Shown: piece after piece, positions 19,492-29,025 of the stretch
Layout: each line of letters begins with the position of its first letter
Numbering within the stretch: the stretch's first letter is position 1
NCBI GenBank assembly: GCA_019114515.1
Contig: DXFH01000001.1
Location: forward strand, 62,001-126,000
Source: Candidatus Limosilactobacillus merdigallinarum
GTDB taxonomy: Bacteria > Bacillota > Bacilli > Lactobacillales > Lactobacillaceae
Length of the DNA stretch: 64,000 bases
Direction of reading: 5' to 3'
Translations under genes and position numbers: made by a program
Notes under the pieces: model-generated
The model's input: the letters and a program-made list of their open reading frames with translations, nothing else
Databases searched by the model: none
Told to the model about the DNA's origin: nothing

Positions 19492-21360
19492 TTATTCGGC
19501 AACAGTTTCCTTTTTGCTTACATGATGAGCAGCTGGCTTTTCATGCTCCTGACCGCTCTTATTTTCACTGCGATGGTTGCGGTAATTGCTGCGGTTGTCA
19601 TGCTTAGTATTACTGTGGTGAGCACGACGATGCGTGTTTTCGCCGACTTCTTTGCGACCCGGATTATCCGCATTCAGGATCGTCACCATTGGGATAATTA
19701 CTGGACGCCGACCAGTCCGTTCATACAGCAAGCGCTGCAGACGACTAACAATTGTCCGGTTAATTGCCCGCCGATCAACTTTCTTGTGGTTCTTGAATGT
19801 ATTCAAAATTGCCCAGAAGACTTCATGGTTGGCTTCCTTAATCAGTTCCTGCGATTCATGCATGTAAACGAAACCGCGGGAAACAATGTCCGGACCAGCC
19901 ACAATTTGGTAGTCTTTCAGGTCAACCACGGCAATGGCAGTAACCACCCCTTCTTCAGAAAGCATCCGCCGTTCCCGAATTTCAGGGTTACCAACTGAAT
20001 CACTGACATCACGGCCGTCAATATAAACATCACCCATTGATTCAATGTGGTCAGCGACCCGGCAAGAATCCTTCGTCAAAGCCAGCACATCACCGTTTTG
20101 CAAGATAAAGCAGTGATCCTTTGGCACACCGGTTAACTGAGCTAACTTGGCGTGGATCTTCTGCATCCGGTATTCACCGTGAACGGGGGCGAAGAACTTC
20201 GGCTTCATCAGCCTAAGCATTAGTTCTTCATCGATTTGGCCACCGTGACCAGAAGTGTGGATGTTGTTAACATAACCATGGATAACCGTGGCACCGTCTT
20301 CTTCCAGCTTGTTGATCAAGGCATTGACACTAATGGTGTTACCAGGAATTGGGTTACTAGAGAAGACGACTGTGTCACCAGGCTGAATGCTAATTTGCCG
20401 GTGGGTACCATTTGCAATCCGGCTTAAAGCAGCCATTGGTTCACCCTGTGATCCGGTACACATAATTAGTACTTTCTCGGGCGGCAACTGGTTGATATCA
20501 TTGCCATCGATCAATGCATCATCTGGAATGTGCAGGTAGCCCAGCTTCTGGCCGGCTTCAATGGCATTTTCCATGCTCCGACCAAAGACTGCAATCTTAC
20601 GTCCTTGATGCAAAGCAGCATCACAGGCTTCACGCAGCCGGTAAACGTTAGATGCAAAGGAGGCAAAAATAATCCGTCCTTTGATTCGTTCAAAGATCCG
20701 GCGAATGTGGACGTCAACCCACCGTTCTGACTTCGTAAACTGCGGGCGTTCCGCGTTAGTAGAATCGGAGGTTAACAGTAAAACCCCCTCGTCACCTAAC
20801 TTAGCCATTTGCTGGAAGTTAGGAGCCGGCAAATTACCAACTGGAGTCAAGTCAAACTTAAAGTCACCAGTTTGGACAATCGTCCCTTGTGGCGTGTGAA
20901 CTGCTACCCCTAAAGTATCAGGGATGGAGTGCGTAGTCCGGAAAAAGCTGACCCATAACTTCTTGAAATGAACCGTATCAAATTCATTCACTTCATGTAA
21001 TTCAGCGTTCCGCAGCAGGTGCTTTTCTTCCAGCTTGCCCCGAATCAAAGACATGGCAAATGGTCCTGCATAAATTGGGACATTAACCTTCTGCAGGAAG
21101 AATGGCAACCCACCAATGTGGTCTTCGTGACCGTGGGTAATAAAAATACCCTTGATCTTTTCCCGATTTTCTACTAAGTAGTCATAATTCTGAATGACAT
21201 AGTCGACCCCAAGCAATTCGTCTTCAGGGAAAAGCACCCCACAGTCAATAATGACGATTTCATCTTGGAACTCGACACAGTACATGTTCTTGCCGATTTC
21301 GCCTAAACCACCGACAGCGAAAAAGGCGACTTCGTTATTCTTAATCTTTAACTTGCGCAT
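19492..21360 (-). CDS. Ribonuclease J
   Basis: FAVGGLGEIGKNMYCVEF, FITHGHEDHIGGLPF metallo-beta-lactamase motif; basic low-complexity C-terminal tail. Confidence 0.9.
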   Translation of the reverse strand: MRKLKIKNNEVAFFAVGGLGEIGKNMYCVEFQDEIVIIDCGVLFPEDELLGVDYVIQNYDYLVENREKIKGIFITHGHEDHIGGLPFFLQKVNVPIYAGPFAMSLIRGKLEEKHLLRNAELHEVNEFDTVHFKKLWVSFFRTTHSIPDTLGVAVHTPQGTIVQTGDFKFDLTPVGNLPAPNFQQMAKLGDEGVLLLTSDSTNAERPQFTKSERWVDVHIRRIFERIKGRIIFASFASNVYRLREACDAALHQGRKIAVFGRSMENAIEAGQKLGYLHIPDDALIDGNDINQLPPEKVLIMCTGSQGEPMAALSRIANGTHRQISIQPGDTVVFSSNPIPGNTISVNALINKLEEDGATVIHGYVNNIHTSGHGGQIDEELMLRLMKPKFFAPVHGEYRMQKIHAKLAQLTGVPKDHCFILQNGDVLALTKDSCRVADHIESMGDVYIDGRDVSDSVGNPEIRERRMLSEEGVVTAIAVVDLKDYQIVAGPDIVSRGFVYMHESQELIKEANHEVFWAILNTFKNHKKVDRRAINRTIVSRLQRLLYERTGRRPVIIPMVTILNADNPGRKEVGENTHRRAHHSNTKHDNRSNYRNHRSENKSGQEHEKPAAHHVSKKETVAE

Positions 21361-21599
21361 AGTACCTTCCTTTTACTCTCATTACTTATAACTTTGATGG
21401 TTCACAAAAAGAGCTTAGGCCCGTCACGGGTTTAAGTTATTTATTTAATGGGTTAATGATCACTGGGGATTTCCAGGACCTGAATGCGTCAAAGCAACTA
21501 ATCTTTGACAATTATTGCAACCAAAAAGTTATTTTATCCGTCCAAATAAACTAAAAATATTCTAGCACATCAAAGCAATTTTTAATAGCAGGAAGGATT

Positions 21600-22775
21600 C
21601 TAGTGATTGTGGATAGCACCATTAAGCTTGCGCCGGTTGCAGAAGTAAATAATCAGGATTGGTGGGATTATTACCAGCATCACAGGATAGAAGTAAACTG
21701 TTGGGAAGATGCTGTCAATCAAGCCGCCGAGCATCGGTCCCAACGCCATTCCGATATCCAATCCTAGATAAAAAGTCGAACTAGCTAAACCCGATTCACT
21801 AATGGGAGCCAATAATAGGGCCGTCGATTGCATCACTGAATAGATGATCCCATAGCCCACTGCCATACCGGCCGCGGCCAACGCCATCAGCCAGTTATTA
21901 TCCATCACGGTAAGCAAGATCAGGTAGATCACCGTTGCAAGCGTACTGATATAAAGCCATGGCCCGAATGCAACTGTATCAAACAGGTTTCGTAAAATCA
22001 GCCGTAGCACTAATAGCACAACGGCATAAATCAAGAAATAAGCGCTAACAGCAACGTGTAAGTGTCGCTGCTCTACATAAGTAACGATGTCAGCTTGGGT
22101 AGCAAAGTATGGCAAAGCAAACAAAGTAGTCAGCGCCGCAATGGGTAAAGCGTCTTTTTGAATGATCTTGAAGTGGTGTACCTTGCCTTTTTGTTCTGGA
22201 TCGCCTTCTGGTTCACCCTTTTGACCGACAAATTGAATCACAACCACCATTAATACAGCGGAAGTTGCCGACAGAATGATGGACTCACGATAGCCAAAAA
22301 TTTTGTAGATATTAATTGATACGGCAGGTGCCATTGCCATCGCTAGGGCGTTCATTAAGCCGTAAAAGCCCATTGCTTCGCCAACATGTTCCCGTGGGAC
22401 TAATTCAGCTAGCCACGTAGTCATGCAAACCGTACACAGCACGTAGCCGGTCCCATTCATTAATCGGAATAAAAGCAATAAGCCACTGTTAGGCGTAATA
22501 ATGTAACCTACTACGCCTAAAACAATAAAAACACCCCCGACACAAGACAACTTATACTTAGTAATCCGGTCGGTCAGGTTACCCGCAATGGGACGCAGGA
22601 TCATCGACGCCACACTCATAATGCCCACGATGAAGCCGGCAAATGCCGCACTCGCGCCAAGTGATTTTGCATAACCATTAATTAGCGGATTAACAAACAT
22701 CGTACTGAACATAAAGAAGAACGATGCTGCCATGACCAAAATAACGTCTTTGCTATAGACCGATTTACTGGCCAT
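21600..22775 (-). CDS. MFS transporter
   Basis: 12-TM ORF, RPIAGNLTDRITKY motif; start MASKSVYS. Confidence 0.82.
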   Translation of the reverse strand: MASKSVYSKDVILVMAASFFFMFSTMFVNPLINGYAKSLGASAAFAGFIVGIMSVASMILRPIAGNLTDRITKYKLSCVGGVFIVLGVVGYIITPNSGLLLLFRLMNGTGYVLCTVCMTTWLAELVPREHVGEAMGFYGLMNALAMAMAPAVSINIYKIFGYRESIILSATSAVLMVVVIQFVGQKGEPEGDPEQKGKVHHFKIIQKDALPIAALTTLFALPYFATQADIVTYVEQRHLHVAVSAYFLIYAVVLLVLRLILRNLFDTVAFGPWLYISTLATVIYLILLTVMDNNWLMALAAAGMAVGYGIIYSVMQSTALLLAPISESGLASSTFYLGLDIGMALGPMLGGLIDSIFPTVYFYPVMLVIIPPILIIYFCNRRKLNGAIHNH

Positions 22776-22848
22776 TTCTAAACTCCTCTCTAAATAAAAA
22801 AGGCGGGTCAGCACTCAGACTGCCTTCCCGTCTTATCATCAAACTGAA

Positions 22849-23193
22849 CTAGTCTTCAACTGGTAATCCTTGATGAATCTTTTCCATCCAATCATTCCAG
22901 CTGCTGGAAGCAGTACCATCATCATGGTATTTAATATCCAATGAATTCAAAATAGCGTCAAACTGACTGCTTACCATTTGTTCAGCCAATTCCACCAGCT
23001 TATCAATGGTCAGGTACTGATTTTCTTCCAGTAAGTGATTAATATTGGCCATGTCTTCGTCATCCGCTTTAGCAGAAATCACTTCCAGATTATCCGAACG
23101 CAACTGCCGAATATAAAAATTCATAAAATCCACGCGCGCCTGCTTCTGTGCATCCACCGACAAAGCTTTGTAAGCCATTAAATCTTCACTCAC
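22849..23193 (-). CDS. Hypothetical protein
   Basis: Intact 114-aa acidic ORF between MFS and MerR genes. Confidence 0.5.
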   Translation of the reverse strand: MSEDLMAYKALSVDAQKQARVDFMNFYIRQLRSDNLEVISAKADDEDMANINHLLEENQYLTIDKLVELAEQMVSSQFDAILNSLDIKYHDDGTASSSWNDWMEKIHQGLPVED

Positions 23194-23259
23194 AATGATT
23201 CCTTCCCTTCAAATTGTTTATCATTTGAATTTTAGCATTTCGGAAGCGCTTTTGTGAAA

Positions 23260-23700
23260 CTAATTTTCTTCCTTTAAAGTCAAACTGACCTTATATTCTG
23301 GACTAATATTAGCAATTACTCGTTGATTAGGATGGTCATCCAACGGCCCTAAATCGATCACAATTTCACCATTGTTCTTTTTATCAACCTTTTCCACCCG
23401 TTGATAAAGCGACCGCAAAGCTTGAAAAAGGCCCCGCTGTTCATGCTGCTTTTCATATGCCGCCGATAAGGTATAGCCTTCATTTAAAAAGTGCTTGATG
23501 CCTAAAACGATCATTAATGTATGGATGGTGTAAGTGTGGCTTTGATTCTTTTGCTGCTGAATGGACTTGATGTATCCCTTCTTCTCCCAGTAACGGATCT
23601 GACTCGGCGAAACGCTTGTCGTGGAGCTCAGTTCTTTCAAGCTGATCTTAATATCCATTTTAGCGAAGGCTTCACGCACTTCTTTCGCAAGATTTTCCAT
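23260..23700 (-). CDS. MerR family transcriptional regulator
   Basis: ISLKELSSTTSVSPSQIRYWEKKGYIKS HTH; divergent from MFS pump. Confidence 0.8.
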   Translation of the reverse strand: MENLAKEVREAFAKMDIKISLKELSSTTSVSPSQIRYWEKKGYIKSIQQQKNQSHTYTIHTLMIVLGIKHFLNEGYTLSAAYEKQHEQRGLFQALRSLYQRVEKVDKKNNGEIVIDLGPLDDHPNQRVIANISPEYKVSLTLKEEN

Positions 23701-23826
23701 AGTTGGTCCTCCTATTTCACCAAACAATTCTCAAATATTTTATTTCTTTTGTCAAATAATTTGACAAAGATAACAAGAAAGATTAGATTAGTTATTGTCG
23801 ATTTTTTAAAGAAAGAAGGCTGAATT

Positions 23827-25320
23827 TTGGATAATACATCAGTGGACATCAATGGTCGTCCTTATAAACGGTCATTGATGGTGGCTATCTTATTAATCGG
23901 TACTTTCTGTACTTTTCTGAACCAAACCATCCTGGCAACGGCCTTTCCGACCTTGATGAATGCTTTTAATATCAATACATCAACTGTCCAGTGGCTGACG
24001 ACCGGTTTCTTAATGGTTAACGGGATTATGATTCCGATTAGCGCATACTTGAGCAATCGTTTTAATACTCGTTGGCTGTACACCACGGCAATGATCATCT
24101 TTGAAATTGGGACCGTCACCGCCTGGTTAGCACCCAACTTTGGTACTTTGTTTATTGCACGGTTAATCCAAGCCGTTGGTGTCGGTATTACGATGCCATT
24201 AATGCAAACGATTATGCTGACCATTTACCCACCGGAAAAGCGTGGGGCAGCAATGGGGATAAACGGCTTGGTCGTAAGTTTAGCACCAGCTATTGGTCCA
24301 ACCTTGTCTGGATGGGTTATTGACCATTACTCATGGCGAGTTTTGTTTGCAATGATCATTCCGATCGTTGCCGTTGTAATTGTTCTTGCACCATTCCTGG
24401 TTAAAAATGTCATTGAAAACCGTCAACCACACTTAGACATCCCATCAGTTATCCTGTCGACTCTTGGCTTCGGCAACATGCTCTACGGTTTCTCATCCGT
24501 TGGGGATAAGGGCTGGCTAGATGGCGAAGTAATTGGCACTATCGTCATCGGGTTCATTCTGGTTGCACTCCTCGTTAGACGGCAAAACCATCTTGATGAA
24601 CCATTCCTTGAATTCAAAGTGTTTGAGACCCCATCATTTACGCTATCCACTATTCTAGCCTCCATTACGATGATGGCCATGGTGGGGGTTGAATTGATTA
24701 TTCCAATGTATTTGCAGATCGTCCATGGCATGTCAGCCTTCCATGCTGGCTTAACCCTGCTGTTAGGGGCCCTGGTAATGGGGTGGATGAGCCCAATCAC
24801 TGGTAATTTATTCGACCGCTTTGGGGCACGGCGGTTAGCAACTACCGGATTATTTATCCTGGTGGTCTCCACCTTCCCATTTGCTTTCGTCAACCGTGAC
24901 ACTCCAACCCTGTACATCGTCATCCTATATGCTGTCCGGATGTTCGGGATGTCGATGGTAATGATGCCCGTTACTACTTCCGGAATGAACGCATTGCCGT
25001 TTAATCTGATTGCTCACGGAACCGCCGTTAACAACACCATGCGGCAGGTGGCTACTTCCGTGGGTACGGCGATCCTGATGTCAGTCTTAACGAACGTGAC
25101 TACTAATGCAACGCCAAATCACCACCTGTTAACTTCATCACCATTGCAATACCGTACTGCAATGATTGACGCCACTCTGAAGGGCTATCATGCTTCTTTC
25201 TGGTTTGCCATCGTCTTTTCAGTTATCGGCTTCTTGGCAGCCTTCTTGTTGAATGACAGCAACAACGCCCACTCACGTACCATTACGGTAGAAAACGAAA
25301 AGGAGGCGGAAGAATTATGA
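23827..25320 (+). CDS. MFS transporter, DHA2 family (EmrB/QacA-like)
   Basis: 14-TM; NQTILATAFPTLM, VQWLTTGFLMVNGIMIP. Confidence 0.87.
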   Translation: MDNTSVDINGRPYKRSLMVAILLIGTFCTFLNQTILATAFPTLMNAFNINTSTVQWLTTGFLMVNGIMIPISAYLSNRFNTRWLYTTAMIIFEIGTVTAWLAPNFGTLFIARLIQAVGVGITMPLMQTIMLTIYPPEKRGAAMGINGLVVSLAPAIGPTLSGWVIDHYSWRVLFAMIIPIVAVVIVLAPFLVKNVIENRQPHLDIPSVILSTLGFGNMLYGFSSVGDKGWLDGEVIGTIVIGFILVALLVRRQNHLDEPFLEFKVFETPSFTLSTILASITMMAMVGVELIIPMYLQIVHGMSAFHAGLTLLLGALVMGWMSPITGNLFDRFGARRLATTGLFILVVSTFPFAFVNRDTPTLYIVILYAVRMFGMSMVMMPVTTSGMNALPFNLIAHGTAVNNTMRQVATSVGTAILMSVLTNVTTNATPNHHLLTSSPLQYRTAMIDATLKGYHASFWFAIVFSVIGFLAAFLLNDSNNAHSRTITVENEKEAEEL

Positions 25321-25967
25321 TGATTGTCCTGGTCTTTGTTAGTGCTTTCTGTGTGTTTCTTGCGTCAATGTTTACCCATCGTCTGCGGAGCTTATGGGTG
25401 GCCTTAGCCGGCATTATCTTCATTGGCAGCACTGCCATCGTCACCTTAAATTATTACCATCACTTTGGCATGAAGCAGGTGACTACTAGCTCTAGCAGCG
25501 TCATCTACTCCGCTACCAGCAAACAAGGGATGCCAGTGATTCTCTACCAGCCAGTTGGTACTTCCGGTCGTGATGATGTTTATTTATATAATGAAAGTCC
25601 CGACCAAAAAAAGCCCAGTCATACGGCAGCTAACGAACAAACGCGCAACTACCTGCAATACACGAATGGTGATCAAGTACGTCTGACCACCAAAGAAACA
25701 CGGTGGCAATACCGTAGCAGCTGGGATCACTTCCTTTTTGCCGGCTCCGGCATGGACGGCAAATTGGTTAAGCGGACCAATACTTTCTACTACCCTCGCT
25801 ACTATGTAAAAGCTACTCCTAAACAGATAAAGAGGCTGGCTGCTCAAATGGCTAAGCAAAAGGCAACTAGTGCCGCAGTGCCCGCAGTATCCGCCAGTGC
25901 CAGCAATCAAAGTACCATGATGAAAGCAAAAGCTCAGATGCTAAAGCAGGACCTCGCCAATAAGTAA
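25317..25967 (+). CDS. DUF4811 domain protein
   Basis: Membrane-anchored protein overlapping 3' end of DHA2 pump; conserved pairing in lactobacilli. Confidence 0.65.
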   Translation: MMIVLVFVSAFCVFLASMFTHRLRSLWVALAGIIFIGSTAIVTLNYYHHFGMKQVTTSSSSVIYSATSKQGMPVILYQPVGTSGRDDVYLYNESPDQKKPSHTAANEQTRNYLQYTNGDQVRLTTKETRWQYRSSWDHFLFAGSGMDGKLVKRTNTFYYPRYYVKATPKQIKRLAAQMAKQKATSAAVPAVSASASNQSTMMKAKAQMLKQDLANK

Positions 25968-26183
25968 TTGACAAACAACACCCCATTTTGCTAAATTATG
26001 GTCATCACATAAACGGAGGAATCAACGATTGAAATTTTAATTCTGCACAATGTATTTGCTAATTCGTAATCATTGGCGAATTGGCCTACTTGGGTAGAAT
26101 TTTATTTCAATTGGTTATTTCACTAATACACTGACGTGAAGTCGGTCTTTTAAGGTCTGTCCTACCCAGGGCAGGCCTTTTTG
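25968..26183 (+). promoter_or_regulatory. Putative ribosome-mediated attenuator leader of ABC-F gene (promoter, 3-codon uORF, antiterminator, terminator)
   Basis: TTGACA(25968)-18-TAAATT(25992) with TGn; GGAGGA RBS + TTG AAA TTT TAA (26029-26040); hairpin GCTAATTCG/CGAATTGGC (26058-26085); GGCCTACTTGGGTAG (26083-26097) complementary to terminator arm CTACCCAGGGCAGGCC. Confidence 0.6.
26152..26182 (+). terminator. Leader terminator directly upstream of ABC-F pseudogene
   Basis: AAGGTCTGTCCtacccaGGGCAGGCCTTTTT. Confidence 0.75.
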
Positions 26184-26212
26184 CGTACCTCACGAAAGGA
26201 TGTGTCTGTTTC

Positions 26213-27693
26213 ATGAATCCAATCACTATTCATAACTTAAACTTTGCTTATCCTGGCCAACCACCCCTATTTTGTCACTGTAATCTAAATATTGATGACA
26301 GCTGGAAATTAGGGCTGTTGGGAAGTAACGGACGGGGTAAAACGACCCTTATGAAAATCCTTCTGCAGCAATTACCGGTTACTGGCCAAATTACTAGTCA
26401 GTTGCAATTCAGCTACTTTTCCTTATCAATTCATGATGAAAAAATGTTTGCTTATGAAGCTTTTAATAGCTGCCACTCCCGACAGTATTGAACGCTGCCA
26501 AATTGAGCGCGAATTAAATTTGATGCAAGTTGATCCGGCGCTGCTTTGGCAACCATATGAAACCCTCAGTGGCGGTGAACAAACTAAACTCCAGCTGACA
26601 GCGACCTTCGCACAGGATGGTTATTTCCTCCTTCTCGATGAGTCAACCAACCACCTCGATCAAGAAGGACGCGCACAAATCACAACATACCTGAACCATA
26701 AACAGCAAGGCTTCATCATTACCAGCCATGATCGGAATTTCTTGGACAAAGTGATTGATCATACATTAGTGATTGAACGTCATCAATTGGTTCTGACCCA
26801 TGGAAATTATTCCACCTATTTCAAGTAAAAAGATCTTCGCGATCGTGAAGCCGAGTCTTATAATCAGCATTTAAAAGCTGAAATCAATAATTTGCATAAA
26901 CGTCGTCAGCAACAGCTGCAATGGGAACAGAAAGCAGAAAATGAGAAGAAAAATAATGCCCATGCGGATAAAGGCTTCATTGGTGCTAAAGCAGCTAAAA
27001 TGATGAAGAAAACTATCACTACCGGCAGCCGGCTAGATAGTGCCATCGAAAAGCGTCAAGGACTGCTTCGAGAAGTGGAGAATAGCGAACTGCTGCCAAT
27101 TAATCTAGTTAGCACCCACCATTCGATATTATTACAGCTTAATGCAGTTTCATTAGCAATTGGCCAAGAACCATTCTTCAAATCCATCAATTAGCCGTTG
27201 GTGAGCATGATCAGGTTGCATTGGTTGGCCAAAATGGTGCTGGTAAATCAAGTTTAATTCGTGCAATAAAAGGACAATTTACTGGTGAAATTCACGGTCG
27301 GATTGCCATTGCTCATGGAATCAAAATCAGTTATGTGCGTCAGCAATACAATAACCGTGGTTCATTGGCCCATTTTGCCAAGCAAAACCACCTCTCATAT
27401 CAAACACTATTAACCATTCTCCGTAAACTAGGCATGGAACGCCAAACCTTTAACGTGCCCATCGAAGAAATGAGTATGGGACAACAAAAAAGGTAGAATT
27501 AGCTCGTTCACTAGCAATGCCTGCTAACCTGTATATTTGGGATGAGCCACTAAATTACCTAGACACATATAATCAAGATCAACTGATTCAATTGATTAAA
27601 GCGGTCCGTCCGCCATTACCCTTCACCGAACATGATCAACACTTTATTCAAACGGTAGTTAGTCAAACAATTAAATTATTTCCCAGGAAATAA
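26213..27693 (+). pseudogene. ABC-F ATPase (antibiotic-resistance/ribosome-protection type, Lsa/Vga/VmlR-like), degraded
   Basis: WKLGLLGSNGRGKTTLMKIL, LSGGEQTK, LLLDESTNHLD, GQNGAGKSSLIRAIKG; frameshifts near 26470, 27190 and 27490 plus stop TAA at 26826. Confidence 0.85.
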
Positions 27694-27811
27694 GGGAGTG
27701 TGACAGAAGTCGTTTACGACTTCGTCTTCACACCCCCGCGATCACAAATAGAGGTCCAGAGTTCGGCTTTTGCCGGGCTTTGCACCTCATTTGTGTACCG
27801 CGTTGTTCGCT
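27694..27811 (+). repeat. Family-1 intergenic repeat, copy A
   Basis: GGGAGTGTGACAGAAGTCGtttaCGACTTCGTCTTCACACCCCCGCG + CACAAAT..ATTTGTG hairpin + TACCGCG. Confidence 0.75.
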
Positions 27812-27848
27812 TTTAATCTATATAGATGGACTTATATCCCTTGTTTTT

Positions 27849-28733
27849 TTAATGCAGCTGTTCCGCTGCTTCTTGCATATTTTCCAGTAGTGGAATGGTG
27901 AATTCCTGCTTTTCTAACGTGAAAGGATCAGTGAAGGCCAGTTTGGTTGCCGCCAATAATTGATGTTCAAAGTGACTAGTATCACCACCATAAAGATGAT
28001 CGCCAATGATTGGACAGTGCAAATAAGCCATGTGTACCCGAATTTGGTGCGTCCGTCCGGTATGCAGGCGCAAACGTACTAGTGAATGTTTTCCGTCTGT
28101 CTTTTCAACCCAATATTCAGTCCGCGCAGGTTGACCATCCGGGGCGATTACTCGCTGTGGGGAGTCAGGCACACGCTTAATGGCAACATTAACCTCACCG
28201 TGAGTCTGTGGCAATTGCCCGCTAACCAGTGCTGCGTATTCTTTAACCATTTGGTGCTTTTCCACTTGCGTACTAATCATACTAGAAGCTACCCGGTGCT
28301 TAGCAATCAGCAATAATCCTGCAGTATATTGATCTAGCCGCGTAATTAAGTGCGGGCGCCTATTCTCATCATCATTTTTTACCAGATGACCAAGCGCACG
28401 GTTCAAAACTGTGTCATTATCTTCATGCGGCCCAGGAAGGGAAACTACGCCGGCAGGTTTATTGACCACTAGCCAGTTAGCATCTTCAAATACGATGTCT
28501 AACGGCAGGTTTGACGCTTTAACACTAGGATCAGCACTCTCGGGATTAACCTCAATCGTCAATGGCTGGTGGGGCAAAATCATTGTCGTCGGCCGCACCG
28601 GTCGATGATCAACTAGGAAACGACCATCTCCTCTTTTGATATCATTAAAAAGGCGGTGCCCCATACCCAGACTCTGTAAGTAGCGTTTAATTTTAATGGG
28701 CTCTTTGCCCTGATACTCCCAGGTGTTTTGCAT
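27849..28733 (-). CDS. RluA family pseudouridine synthase
   Basis: HLITRLDQYTAGLLLIAK, GRTHQIRVHMAYLHCPIIGDHLYG. Confidence 0.88.
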   Translation of the reverse strand: MQNTWEYQGKEPIKIKRYLQSLGMGHRLFNDIKRGDGRFLVDHRPVRPTTMILPHQPLTIEVNPESADPSVKASNLPLDIVFEDANWLVVNKPAGVVSLPGPHEDNDTVLNRALGHLVKNDDENRRPHLITRLDQYTAGLLLIAKHRVASSMISTQVEKHQMVKEYAALVSGQLPQTHGEVNVAIKRVPDSPQRVIAPDGQPARTEYWVEKTDGKHSLVRLRLHTGRTHQIRVHMAYLHCPIIGDHLYGGDTSHFEHQLLAATKLAFTDPFTLEKQEFTIPLLENMQEAAEQLH

Positions 28734-28748
28734 AATTCCTCCTGAAAT

Positions 28749-28776
28749 AAAAAAAGCTGGGTAAAAACCCAACTTC
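28749..28776 (-). terminator. Terminator of tRNA-Asp
   Basis: AAGTTGGGTTTTTACCCAGCTTTTT on minus strand. Confidence 0.7.
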
Positions 28777-28786
28777 TAATCTCTGA

Positions 28787-28861
28787 CGGTCCATACGCGA
28801 CTCGAACGCGTGATCTCATCCGTGACAGGGATGCGTCCTAAACCAACTAGACCAATGGACC
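28787..28861 (-). tRNA. tRNA-Asp(GTC)
   Basis: Anticodon loop CTGTCAC, acceptor GGTCCAT/ATGGACC, discriminator G. Confidence 0.93.
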
Positions 28862-29025
28862 ATTTCTGAACGACTATTAGTATACCTTTTCCTAGTTATA
28901 AACGCAATAGGAAAAACAAAATTATTGTAAATTCCAGGTAGACAACTGTCTGTTGAAGCTAGCAATCCCTTGCCTTTCATCGTATTATTAGCTATAGAAG
29001 TTTTTTATTGGGAGAGTTGGCAATT

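Noticed and set aside
19477-19998. 173-aa plus-strand ORF with hydrophobic start
   Set aside because: Antisense to RNase J C-terminus and its terminator; low-complexity shadow of the His/Asn-rich tail.
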